From DATBHW01 sp035307385 (GTDB lineage Bacteria > Chloroflexota > Ktedonobacteria > Ktedonobacterales > DATBGS01), in contig DATGID010000024.1 in assembly GCA_035307385.1 (NCBI GenBank), positions 186,001-250,000 of the forward strand: a stretch of 64,000 bases of DNA, written 5' to 3'. The notes below the pieces were generated by a model. It worked only from the letters and a program-made list of their open reading frames with translations, searched no databases and was not told the DNA's origin. Below, one piece after another: positions 17,424 to 25,500 of the stretch (position 1 is the stretch's first letter; each line of letters begins with the position of its first letter). A program made the position numbers and the translations under genes.

Positions 17424-17452
17424 TTGCAAGCTTGTCCCGAACAGGATACAAT
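17424..17452 (+). promoter_or_regulatory. Promoter of the molybdopterin oxidoreductase at 17523
   Basis: TTGCAA (17424-17429), an exact 17-base spacer and TACAAT (17447-17452). It lies 70 bases upstream of the start codon in the divergent gap with the kinase-nuclease gene. Confidence 0.55.
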
Positions 17453-17522
17453 AGCTCCACCTGCAAGGCGATGTTGCCAGCATACTGCTTCGTCTCCCGC
17501 TCGCTAGCGCAAAGGAGCCACC

Positions 17523-19799
17523 ATGACCGCACCCACCACGCGCTACATGACCTGCCCCCTCTGTGAAGCAACCTGTGGCCTGGAAGTTGTCATCCAGGAC
17601 CAGGACATCCTTTCCATTCGCGGTGACGCCCAGGATGTCTTCAGCCACGGCTACCTTTGCCCCAAAGCCGCCAGCCTCAAGGAACTCTACAACGACCCTG
17701 ATTGCCTGCGCCAGCCCATGCTGCGCCAGGGCGACGAGTGGCTGCCGGTCAGTTGGGACGAAGCCTTTGCCGACATCGAGCGCCATCTGCTGCCTATTCT
17801 GGAAACGCATGGTCGCGACGCGCTGGGCGTATATGTCGGCAACCCAAACGCCCACCAATTCGCCAACCTGCTCTATCTCCCCGTCCTGCTCAAAGCCGCC
17901 GGGACGCATAACTTTTTCTCTGCCGCCACCGTCGACCAGATGCCCAAACAGGTCTCTGCCGCGCTGATGTTCGGCAACCTGCTCAGCGTCCCGGTCCCCG
18001 ATCTGGAACGCACCGGCTATCTGCTGCTGCTGGGCGCGAATCCGCTCGTCTCGAACGGCAGCCTGATGACCGCGCCCGATATGCGCGGGCGTTTGCGCCG
18101 CTTGCAGCAGCGCGGCGGCAAAATCGTCGTGATCGACCCGTACCGCACGCGCACCGCTCAGGTGGCCGACGAGCACTATTTCATCCGCCCCGGCTATGAT
18201 GCTCACCTGCTGGCGGCGATAGCGCAGACGCTCTTCGCGGAGGGATTGGTCAATCCGGGGCGGCTGGCCGACTATACGCTTGGCATCGAGCAGGTGCGCG
18301 AGGTGGTGCAGCCCTTCACGCCTGAACGGGTCGCGTCGCTGTGCGGCATCGACGCCGAAAGCATTCGTCGCCTGGCGCGCGAACTGGCGGCGGCTCCGCG
18401 CGGAGCCGTCTATGGGCGCATCGGCACCTGCACCCAGGAGTTTGGCACACTCACAAGCTGGCTGGTGGATGCCCTGAACGTGCTCACTGGGAACCTGGAC
18501 CGCGAGGGCGGCGCGATGTTCCCGAAGGCAGCGGCAGGCGCGCGCAACACGCAAGGCACGCCGGGCAAAGGGCCAGGCGTGCGCTTTGGCCGCTGGAAAA
18601 GCCGCGTGCGTGGCCTGCCCGAATGGTTTGGCGAACTGCCTGCAGCCTGCCTGGCCGAAGAGATCGAAACGCCAGGGACGGGCCAGGTGCGCGCGCTCAT
18701 CACCATCGCTGGCAATCCGGCGCTCAGCACGCCCAACGGCCAGCGACTGCAACAGGCGCTCTCAAGCCTCGACTATATGATCAGCGTCGATCTCTATCTG
18801 AACGAGACCACGCGGCACGCCAACGTCATCCTGCCCGTTCCTCCAGCGTTTGCCCGCTCGCACTACGACATCGCGCTCTATCAGTTGTCTGTCCAGAACA
18901 TTGCCCACTACTCCGTGCCGCTGGTGCCACTGGAGCCTGGCATGCTCGATGAGTGGGAGGTGCTGCTGCGCCTTTCGGCCATCCTGGCAAAGCAAGGCAT
19001 ATCTGCCGACCTGAAGATGCTGGACGATATGACCGCTCTGGCCCTCATTCAGCGCGAAGTGGCAACTCCCGGCTCATCCATCGAAGGCCGCGACGCTGCC
19101 GAGGTTCTGCACGCGCTTGAACCCCGACGCGGCCCTGAACGCCTGCTCGATTTCCTGCTGCGCGTCGGCCCCTATGGCGACGGCTTCAAGCCGAAGGGCA
19201 CAGGGCTATCTCTGGCTCAGCTTGAGGTTTCGCCGCATGGCGTCGACCTTGGCCTGCTTCAGCCGCGCATCCCAGAGGTTCTGCGCACGCCTTCCGGCAA
19301 GATCGAACTGGCTCCCGACCTGCTCGTCGCCGATGTCGAGCGCCTGCGCGCCTCGCTGGAGCGCGAGGCAGCCGGGCTGCTGCTGATTGGCCGACGCGAC
19401 CTGCGCTCTAACAATTCCTGGATGCACAACCTGCATGTGCTCGCCAGGGGCAAAAACCGCTGCACCTTGCACGTGCATCCCACAGACGCGGCCCGGTTTG
19501 GTTTGGGCGAAGAAGCAATGGCCCGCGTCACATCCAGCGCTGGCTCAGTCGAGGTGGCCGTTGAGATCACGGATGCCATCATGCCTGGGGTTGTCAGCCT
19601 GCCGCACGGGTGGGGCCACGACCAGACCGGCGCGCAGCTTGGCATTGCCGCGCATAATCCAGGCGTGAACAGCAACATCCTCAGCAGCGAGCAGACGACG
19701 GACGCGCTCTCTGGCAACGCGGTGTTGAACGGCATCCCCGTCACCATCAGCGCAGTTCCGGCTTCTGCCAGAGAAAACGCGCTCCTTATCTCTGGCTAG
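17523..19799 (+). CDS. Molybdopterin-dependent oxidoreductase (DMSO reductase family)
   Basis: A 758-residue bis-MGD oxidoreductase. An N-terminal [4Fe-4S] site is formed by Cys11, Cys14, Cys18 and Cys46 (CPLCEATCG...GYLCPKA). The molybdopterin regions follow (LLLGANPLVSNG, VIDPYRTRTA, RALITIAGNPALS, VDLYLNETTRHANVILP), and the C-terminal cofactor domain has LIGRRDLRSNNSWMHN and HGWGHD. There is no Tat signal, so the enzyme should be cytoplasmic, like formate dehydrogenase / nitrate reductase-type catalytic subunits. No electron-transfer subunit is adjacent. Its own promoter lies at 17424-17452. Substrate unknown. The 3' end overlaps the convergent surface-protein gene by 4 bases. Confidence 0.9.
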   Translation: MTAPTTRYMTCPLCEATCGLEVVIQDQDILSIRGDAQDVFSHGYLCPKAASLKELYNDPDCLRQPMLRQGDEWLPVSWDEAFADIERHLLPILETHGRDALGVYVGNPNAHQFANLLYLPVLLKAAGTHNFFSAATVDQMPKQVSAALMFGNLLSVPVPDLERTGYLLLLGANPLVSNGSLMTAPDMRGRLRRLQQRGGKIVVIDPYRTRTAQVADEHYFIRPGYDAHLLAAIAQTLFAEGLVNPGRLADYTLGIEQVREVVQPFTPERVASLCGIDAESIRRLARELAAAPRGAVYGRIGTCTQEFGTLTSWLVDALNVLTGNLDREGGAMFPKAAAGARNTQGTPGKGPGVRFGRWKSRVRGLPEWFGELPAACLAEEIETPGTGQVRALITIAGNPALSTPNGQRLQQALSSLDYMISVDLYLNETTRHANVILPVPPAFARSHYDIALYQLSVQNIAHYSVPLVPLEPGMLDEWEVLLRLSAILAKQGISADLKMLDDMTALALIQREVATPGSSIEGRDAAEVLHALEPRRGPERLLDFLLRVGPYGDGFKPKGTGLSLAQLEVSPHGVDLGLLQPRIPEVLRTPSGKIELAPDLLVADVERLRASLEREAAGLLLIGRRDLRSNNSWMHNLHVLARGKNRCTLHVHPTDAARFGLGEEAMARVTSSAGSVEVAVEITDAIMPGVVSLPHGWGHDQTGAQLGIAAHNPGVNSNILSSEQTTDALSGNAVLNGIPVTISAVPASARENALLISG

Positions 19800-20464
19800 G
19801 GTTCATTACGCAGCGCACGACGGCCATTGAACCACATGCCAGCGATAAAGGCCATCACCAGCAGCCCCAGGCCAGCAATCGAAAAGAGGATGATGCTCAG
19901 CGTCCTTGGCGCGAGCAAGCCGGAGCCACTCGTTGTGCCAGGAGTGCTGCCAGTGGCAGTGCCCACGCCCGATGACGGCCTGGTCGGAGTGGGTGTAGGC
20001 GTGGCCGACTGCGAACTCTGGACGGTAAACGTCCAACCGGTAAATGTTGATTCCGGGCCGTTGGCATCATCAACTTCCACCGATGCCGTATGCTGCCCTG
20101 GAGTCAGGGCAGCCGTATATTGCCCGACGGGATTCAACGGATCGTTCGAGGTGATTTGAATCTTCGTGCTATCAATCGTCGTGCCGTCCAGGGTCAGCAC
20201 AAACTGAACAAAGTTGGCGGTCAATTGCGCCGCAAACTGAAGCGTCACCTTCCCCGAAGCATCAGCCGTCACCGCCCCATTTTGCGGAGGAGTCAGCGAA
20301 GAGATGCAGGGCGCGCAGCCTGCCAGGGGACGAACCGTGCCCAGCTTGCTGGCAGGCGCAGCGCTGGCCTGTTGCGCGCCTGCCCCGGCAAGAGAGAAAG
20401 CTCCAACCAGCAGCAGCACGGCAAGGAGCCGCCAGAGTGATTGCAGCGCTTTCGAGAGACCCAT
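19796..20464 (-). CDS. Secreted, membrane-anchored Ig-like/CopC-like protein
   Basis: A 222-residue exported protein. It has a cleavable-looking signal (LWRLLAVLLLVGAFSLAGAGA, then QQASAAPA), an Ig-like beta domain at about residues 45-150 (SLTPPQNGAVTADASGKVTLQFAAQL... GQHTASVEVDD), a Thr-Pro/Ser-Gly-rich stalk (TPTPTPT) and a C-terminal helix (ILFSIAGLGLLVMAFIAG) with a short basic tail. The NGAVTADASGKVTLQF pattern resembles CopC/Big-type domains, but copper-binding His/Met residues are absent. AAGGAGGG lies 9 bases upstream of ATG. It is likely displayed on the outer face of the cytoplasmic membrane. Function unknown. Confidence 0.75.
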   Translation of the reverse strand: MGLSKALQSLWRLLAVLLLVGAFSLAGAGAQQASAAPASKLGTVRPLAGCAPCISSLTPPQNGAVTADASGKVTLQFAAQLTANFVQFVLTLDGTTIDSTKIQITSNDPLNPVGQYTAALTPGQHTASVEVDDANGPESTFTGWTFTVQSSQSATPTPTPTRPSSGVGTATGSTPGTTSGSGLLAPRTLSIILFSIAGLGLLVMAFIAGMWFNGRRALRNEP

Positions 20465-20608
20465 AACAAGAAGCCCTCCTTATTATCGACGCCAGCGCGT
20501 GGTATTTTTCAAGCTTTAGCATAACAGGACAGCCCCGCTCTCGCAAGAGAACTGGTTCACAAAATCAGGAAGGGGCATAAACTGAAGCATTGGTAGTGGC
20601 ATTGATAG

Positions 20609-20614
20609 TATAAT
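20609..20614 (+). promoter_or_regulatory. Consensus -10 hexamer upstream of the YbjQ-family gene
   Basis: A perfect TATAAT, about 95 bases before the start codon. No convincing -35 sits 16-18 bases upstream, so it is only a likely promoter. Confidence 0.4.
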
Positions 20615-20708
20615 GGGGCAGCCGCAGGATGGCCCTGCGCCAGTACGCTTGATGGTGGCTGCCATGATGGCTGCCACTCGTCGGCAAACGGGGAAGGAAG
20701 ATTTTTCA

Positions 20709-21095
20709 ATGCAGCAGCAAGCACAGCAAACGGCCAACTTCGATCATCGCCTCGTGACCAGCGCGTTTGATCTGCCCGGCTTTACCGTTACGCATAATCT
20801 GGGGATTGTGCGCGGCATCATCGTTCGCTCGCGGAGCGTCGTTGGCAACATCGGCGCCAGCTTCCAGCAGCTTTTTGGCGGGAATATTTCCATCTATACC
20901 GAACTGTGCGAGCAGGCGCGGCGGGACGCCTATGAGATCATGATTCAGCACGCCGCAGCCCTGGGAGCCAATGCCATCATCGGCGCGCGCTACGACGCCA
21001 CCGAGATCACCCAGGGCGTCACCGAAGTGCTCTGCTATGGCACTGCCGTCTTCGTGCGGCCTAACGGCACGCAGCAGCCTTTCCCGGCTCAATAG
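20709..21095 (+). CDS. YbjQ/UPF0145 family heavy-metal-binding-type protein
   Basis: A 128-residue protein of the YbjQ (UPF0145) family, which forms compact homopentamers. Family hallmarks are VTHNLGIVRGIIVRSRSVVGNIGAS, ELCEQARRDAYEIMIQHAAALGANAIIGARYDATEI and EVLCYGTAVFV. Members are called heavy-metal-binding from structure, but the biological role is not established. ATG 20709 is chosen because AAGGAAG lies 8-9 bases upstream and the family core starts soon after; the frame is open to 20613, where it would overlap a TATAAT -10 (20609-20614). The gene is flanked by a signal-anchored protein and a two-component system. Confidence 0.85.
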   Translation: MQQQAQQTANFDHRLVTSAFDLPGFTVTHNLGIVRGIIVRSRSVVGNIGASFQQLFGGNISIYTELCEQARRDAYEIMIQHAAALGANAIIGARYDATEITQGVTEVLCYGTAVFVRPNGTQQPFPAQ

Positions 21096-21124
21096 TCATC
21101 AGATTTTGCTTCGGTCCCTGCACA

Positions 21125-21235
21125 CCCGTACGAACTGTAGGAAGTGGAAGAAGTATGGATGTTGAAGAACGTTCATTCTTCTCATGCTTTTTGATAGAGA
21201 TATAAAGTTCCTACACTTCCTACAGTTCGTACGGG
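21125..21235. repeat. 111-bp element with perfect 22-bp terminal inverted repeats
   Basis: CCCGTACGAACTGTAGGAAG plus TG (21125-21146) is the exact reverse complement of 21214-21235. The 67-base interior contains a smaller hairpin GAAGAA-CGTTCA-TTCTTC. No gene lies inside. The form fits a MITE or a REP-type palindromic element. There is no T tract at either end that would make it a simple terminator. Confidence 0.65.
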
Positions 21236-21245
21236 CATGTGCTGA

Positions 21246-21274
21246 TTGCCCGGCCAACCCTCGCGTGGTATCAT
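21246..21274 (+). promoter_or_regulatory. Probable promoter of the histidine kinase operon
   Basis: TTGCCC (21246-21251), a 17-base spacer and TATCAT (21269-21274), 65 bases upstream of the kinase start. Confidence 0.45.
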
Positions 21275-21339
21275 CAACGTATCTGACTAACAGTGCTCAT
21301 CGAAGACGACACAGCCCACTGCGGCCAGAGGGATAGCCT

Positions 21340-22512
21340 ATGCAGAAAAGGCCGCTTCCTGTAGACAATGCCATCGAACTGCGACGGCGCAATAACGAGC
21401 TTTCCATCCTCAACGCCATCGCCAGCGCGCTCAACAGTTCGGTCGAACTCGACCAGGCGCTTCAGACCGGGCTTTCGCAGGTCGCGGAACTGCTGGGCCT
21501 GCATACCGGCTGGGTCTGGCTGATCAACGAAGAGACCGGCAAGACCTATCTGGCCGCGTCTCAGAACCTGCCGCCAGCGTTGCAGAACAATCCCAGGCGC
21601 ATGAAAGGCACCTGCCACTGCCTGGACACCTATCTGGAAGGCGATCTGGAGGGCGCGGCCAACGTCAATGTCCTCACGTGCAGCCGCCTTTCCGGGCTGG
21701 TCGATGGCACAGACGGCCTGCGCTACCATGCCAGCATTCCCCTCTATGAGCGCGGCAAGAAGATGGGCGTGCTCAACGTTGCCAGCACCGACTGGCGCGA
21801 ACTCTCGCCCGATGACCTGCGGCTGCTCTATACCATCGGCGACTTGCTCAGCATCGCCATCGAGCGCTCGCGCCTCTTTGCCCGCAATGCCCAGATGAGC
21901 ATTGTCGAAGAGCGCAACCGGCTGGCCCGCGAGATTCACGACACGCTGGCGCAGGGCCTCACTGCCGTCAGCCTGCAACTAGAATCTGCCGATGCCCTGT
22001 TGGAAGCCAGCGCCGACTCGGAGCGCATCCGTAACGTAGTGCGCCAGGCACTTTCCCTGACGCGCGCCAATCTGGAAGAGGCGCGGCGCTCGGTGCTCGA
22101 TCTGCGCGCCGCCCCGCTGGAGGGCCGCACGCTGATGAAAGCGCTGGAAGCCCTGACAAAAGAGGTGAGCAATCGCGGCAAGACCAGAGTGCGCTTCGAG
22201 GCGGCTGGCGATGATCGCCCGCTGCCGGTGCGCATCGAAGCGGGGCTATATCGCATCGCTCAGGAGGCGCTTGCCAACGTCAACCAGCACGCGCACGCCC
22301 GGCTGGCGCGGCTGCGGCTGGAAATCACGCCGGAGCAGGCAATGCTGCGCGTTTGGGATAACGGGCAGGGCTTCGAGCCAGAGCAGGTGCCCAAAGGCCG
22401 CTATGGCCTCATCGGTATGAACGAGCGCGCCAGGCTCCTGGGTGGGACACTGTGCCTGGAAAGCAGCCCCGGCAACGGCGCGTGCATCGAAGTGACCGTT
22501 CCGCTCAAGTGA
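21340..22512 (+). CDS. GAF-domain sensor histidine kinase (NarL-partner type)
   Basis: A soluble 390-residue sensor kinase. A GAF domain spans about residues 35-180, followed by a HisKA_3 dimerisation/phosphoacceptor helix (ERNRLAREIHDTLAQGL, His200) and a HATPase_c domain (ALANVNQHAHA, DNGQGFEPE, GLIGMNERARLLGG). No transmembrane segment is present, so it senses a cytoplasmic signal. The GAF domain has Cys92-His-Cys94 and Cys114, a pattern that could hold an Fe-S cluster or act as a redox switch (inference). The partner response regulator follows 93 bases downstream. The length is normal for the NreB/DevS-like group without PAS. Confidence 0.9.
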   Translation: MQKRPLPVDNAIELRRRNNELSILNAIASALNSSVELDQALQTGLSQVAELLGLHTGWVWLINEETGKTYLAASQNLPPALQNNPRRMKGTCHCLDTYLEGDLEGAANVNVLTCSRLSGLVDGTDGLRYHASIPLYERGKKMGVLNVASTDWRELSPDDLRLLYTIGDLLSIAIERSRLFARNAQMSIVEERNRLAREIHDTLAQGLTAVSLQLESADALLEASADSERIRNVVRQALSLTRANLEEARRSVLDLRAAPLEGRTLMKALEALTKEVSNRGKTRVRFEAAGDDRPLPVRIEAGLYRIAQEALANVNQHAHARLARLRLEITPEQAMLRVWDNGQGFEPEQVPKGRYGLIGMNERARLLGGTLCLESSPGNGACIEVTVPLK

Positions 22513-22605
22513 GCCGATTGGTTTGATTGATAGCCTTGTTATCAACTTTTGGAGGAGCATTGCTCACACCCATAGCTAGTGTGGCTAGTGTGGAGAGATA
22601 TACAG

Positions 22606-23247
22606 ATGCCGATTCGTATCCTGGTCGCTGACGACCACCCCATCGTTCGCGATGGCCTGATCGCCATCCTCAACACTCAACCCGACTTTGAGGTCGTGGG
22701 CGAAGCCGCCACCGGCCCCCAAACCGTCGAGCGGGTCACGACGCTGGGTCCGGATGTCGTCCTGCTGGACCTGGAGATGCCGGAAATCGACGGCGTGGAG
22801 GCGCTGCGGCAGCTTCGCCAGACCAGCCCCGACGCGCGCGTCATCGTCTTCACCGCCTTTGACACCGACGAACGCATCCTGGGCGCGGTGCGGGCAGGCG
22901 CTCGCGGCTATCTGCTCAAGGGCGCGCCCCGTGAAGAGATTTTCCAGGCCATTCGCGTCGTCCACGCGGGCGGGTCGCTCTTGCAGCCAATCGTCGCCTC
23001 CAAGCTGCTGCGCCAGGTCAGCCAGGAGCCAGCCACCCTCCCAGGCCCCGAAACGCTGACGCCCCGCGAACTGGAGGTGCTGCGCCTGCTGGCGCGTGGC
23101 CTGGAGAACAAAGAAATCGCCGCCGAACTGGTGATTGCCGAGCGCACTGTCAAGTTCCACGTCAGTTCCATCCAGGGCAAGCTCGGCGCGGGCAATCGCA
23201 CCGAGGCCGTCGTCATGGCCGCCAAACAGGGGCTAATCAAGTTATAG
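22606..23247 (+). CDS. NarL/FixJ-family response regulator
   Basis: A 213-residue response regulator and transcription factor. The receiver domain has Asp9-Asp10, phosphoacceptor Asp55 (VVLLDLEMPEIDG), the switch Thr near residue 83 (VFTAFD) and Lys105 (GYLLKGAP). The C-terminal LuxR-type HTH reads LTPRELEVLRLLARGLENKE followed by IAAELVIAERTVKFHVSSI. ATG 22606 starts the receiver core and has GAGAGA upstream; an in-frame ATG at 22579 adds nine atypical residues. It pairs with the kinase just upstream, and a phosphotransferase gene starts 10 bases after its stop. Confidence 0.93.
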   Translation: MPIRILVADDHPIVRDGLIAILNTQPDFEVVGEAATGPQTVERVTTLGPDVVLLDLEMPEIDGVEALRQLRQTSPDARVIVFTAFDTDERILGAVRAGARGYLLKGAPREEIFQAIRVVHAGGSLLQPIVASKLLRQVSQEPATLPGPETLTPRELEVLRLLARGLENKEIAAELVIAERTVKFHVSSIQGKLGAGNRTEAVVMAAKQGLIKL

Positions 23248-23257
23248 GTGGACAACA

Positions 23258-24661
23258 GTGCAGACCAGCGACCAGATGACCTATCAGGTGTACCTGCTCT
23301 TTTCCCATCAGCACCAGAGCCATCCGCTTGTCTTGATGAAGCCAGGCCAGAACGGCTGGCAATTGCCATCGGTCGAAATCACCCTGCCGCGCGGCGACAA
23401 CTGGTGGCGCGAGGTGGCCGCCATCGATCAAGCGATTCAGCAGACCTACACGCTCAACGCGACGACGCTCTCATGCGTTCACGCGGGCACGTATCTTCAG
23501 ACGGGGCAGCCATTCGGCCTCTTCGCTATCGAAAACCACGACGCCGATTCCCGCCTGCCCAGCGATTATGTCTGGATTGGTCAGGACTCGTTCGACAGTC
23601 TGAGCCTGGCCGTGACTGAACTTCGCCCAGCGCTGGAACACTGGCTGGGCTACGATGAAGGCTGGAACCCAGGCTCGCGCCTGCGCTGGGCACAGCCGGG
23701 CTGGTTCGAAGCTGCCGCCGAGTGGATGCAGAAGCTGCTCAAGGCACATGATCTGACGCCGACCGGTCCCGTCGAGCAAGTGCGCTCCTGGTTCCTGTCC
23801 TGCATCCTGCGGGTGAACACCAACGCGGGCGGCTTCATGCTCAAAGCCGCTCCCGATATGTACGCCTATGAGCCACAGCTCACGCAGCGGTTGTCGCGGG
23901 CCTATCCAGCGATGGTGCCGCGTGTGCTGGCGGTTGAGCCGATCAGCCATTGGATGCTGATGGAAGAAATCCAGGGAATCAAGCTGAACAAGCACCCCGA
24001 CAAGGCGCGCTATCTGCCGCGCTGGGAAGTGCTCTTGCGCGAGTTCGCCCGCATGCAGCACGACCTCGTTGAGCGCGCCTCGGTGTTTTCTATCGCGCTG
24101 CCCTGCCCCAGTTGGGACCTTGAATACCTGGCCGAAGATGTCATTCCTTATGTCCTCATCGACCCGCTCCATGAACAACTTCCGGCCATCCTTGCCGCAG
24201 GCTTCTCGGAAGAGGAACGAGCACAACTGCGCGCGCTGGCCCCACGCCTGGAAGAGATATGCACCGAACTGCATCAAGATGGCTTGCCGCCAACGCTGGT
24301 TCACGGCGATTTCCACAGCGGCAACATCATCGCCAACGATCAGGAATGTAAACTCATCGACTGGGCTGGCTTTGTCAGCGTCACGCATCCGTTTCTGTTG
24401 CTCTCGGTCGTGTTCGAGGAGCACCGTGACCCGCTCATTCGCCAGCGATTGCTCGATGTCTACCTGGACTGCTGGACCGATTACGCGCCCATCGAACGCC
24501 TGCGCGCCTCGGCAAAGCTGGCAGAGCCGCTTGGCTGGCTCTATGGAGCGCTGGGCCACCTGAACGAATGGAATCACGCCGAAACACCCTGGGACCGCGC
24601 GCAAGAGCAGGGCAATCTGATCTACTGCCTGAAAATGCTGCTGAAACACATGCAACAGTAG
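23258..24661 (+). CDS. Aminoglycoside-phosphotransferase-family kinase with Nudix-like N-terminal region
   Basis: A 467-residue protein in two parts. Residues 1-140 resemble a degenerate Nudix-type fold without a Nudix box (VLMKPGQNGWQLPSVEI, then EVAAIDQAIQQTY). Residues 170-440 are an APH/choline-kinase-like domain: LMEEIQG hinge, catalytic loop VHGDFHSGNI and Mg-binding LIDWAG. It should phosphorylate a small hydroxylated molecule or may be a regulatory kinase-like protein. It starts with GTG 23258, preceded by AGGTGGA; ATG 23276 is an alternative. The 10-base gap after the response regulator suggests co-transcription with the two-component pair, an unusual partnership. Confidence 0.8.
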   Translation: MQTSDQMTYQVYLLFSHQHQSHPLVLMKPGQNGWQLPSVEITLPRGDNWWREVAAIDQAIQQTYTLNATTLSCVHAGTYLQTGQPFGLFAIENHDADSRLPSDYVWIGQDSFDSLSLAVTELRPALEHWLGYDEGWNPGSRLRWAQPGWFEAAAEWMQKLLKAHDLTPTGPVEQVRSWFLSCILRVNTNAGGFMLKAAPDMYAYEPQLTQRLSRAYPAMVPRVLAVEPISHWMLMEEIQGIKLNKHPDKARYLPRWEVLLREFARMQHDLVERASVFSIALPCPSWDLEYLAEDVIPYVLIDPLHEQLPAILAAGFSEEERAQLRALAPRLEEICTELHQDGLPPTLVHGDFHSGNIIANDQECKLIDWAGFVSVTHPFLLLSVVFEEHRDPLIRQRLLDVYLDCWTDYAPIERLRASAKLAEPLGWLYGALGHLNEWNHAETPWDRAQEQGNLIYCLKMLLKHMQQ

Positions 24662-24666
24662 GCTGA

Positions 24667-25500
24667 TCAGGGCCTCGCCAGCACTTCGGCTAGCACATCG
24701 GGGCGGTCGGTCATCAAGCCATCCACGCCCAGCGCCAGCAGCCGCTCCATCGCGCCGCGCACATCTACCGTCCAGACGTGGACATCAATGCCCAGCCGAT
24801 GCGCGGCCTGGACGAACGCGGGCGAGACAATGCGAATCCCGCGATAGCTTTCCGGAACCTGAAGCGCGTCATAGGACGGGCGCAGCCAGCGCGCGGCGCG
24901 CAGCCTGGTCGCGTAAAAGAACCAGCGAATCTCTGCCTCGCTGGCTGAGGTTGCCACGCGGCCAGCGCTCAGCCGCCGAAAACGAATAATGGCCTGATGT
25001 ATCTCGCCGCTGGCTACCAATACCCGATCATACGCCTCATATTCCTGAATCAACTCCCACAGGCGCTGCTCGCGTTCAAGGCTGCTCTCCTTCAGGTCCA
25101 GATTAACACGCGTATTGGGGAAGCGCTCGAATATCTCGCGCAGCGTGGGGATAACAATACCCTGCCCGCGATACGGGTAGCTCTGGCTGCTATCCGGCGT
25201 GAAGCGATAGCCTGCATCGAGACTACGCAGTTCTTCAAGCGTGTAGCCAGCGACCGGCCCCGCGCCGTTCGTCGTGCGGTCTACTGCCTGGTCATGAATA
25301 ACGACGATTTCGCCGTCGCGTGTCGTCTGAATGTCCAGTTCCAGCGCGTCAGCGCCAAGGGCCAGGCCGCGCTCGAAGGCGGGCAGCGTGTTTTCCGGCG
25401 CAAGGCCGGAGCCGCCGCGATGCGCAAAAAAGAGCGGCGTCGCATGCGTCACATAGGCGCGGCGTCGGCGGCTGGTGGTGATGGTGACTATGCTGAACAC
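24667..25500 (-). CDS. Glycerophosphodiester phosphodiesterase
   Basis: A 277-residue GDPD-family TIM barrel, cleaving glycerophosphodiesters to glycerol-3-phosphate and an alcohol. The diagnostic N-terminal motif AHRGGSGLAPENT, then ELDIQTTRDGEIVVIHD, are intact, supplying the catalytic His pair and Ca/Mg-binding Glu/Asp. The C-terminal barrel has VHVWTVD and DGLMTDRPD. There is no signal peptide, so it acts in the cytoplasm. ATG 25500 makes a 13-base overlap with the upstream molybdopterin oxidoreductase; a GTG start at VTHATPLFFAHRG is possible and would remove the overlap. The product likely feeds lipid or glycerol-phosphate recycling. Confidence 0.9.
   Translation of the reverse strand: MFSIVTITTSRRRRAYVTHATPLFFAHRGGSGLAPENTLPAFERGLALGADALELDIQTTRDGEIVVIHDQAVDRTTNGAGPVAGYTLEELRSLDAGYRFTPDSSQSYPYRGQGIVIPTLREIFERFPNTRVNLDLKESSLEREQRLWELIQEYEAYDRVLVASGEIHQAIIRFRRLSAGRVATSASEAEIRWFFYATRLRAARWLRPSYDALQVPESYRGIRIVSPAFVQAAHRLGIDVHVWTVDVRGAMERLLALGVDGLMTDRPDVLAEVLARP

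Noticed and set aside
22573..22592. Tandem GCTAGTGTG direct repeat before the response regulator
   Set aside because: Only two short copies; no evidence of function beyond chance.
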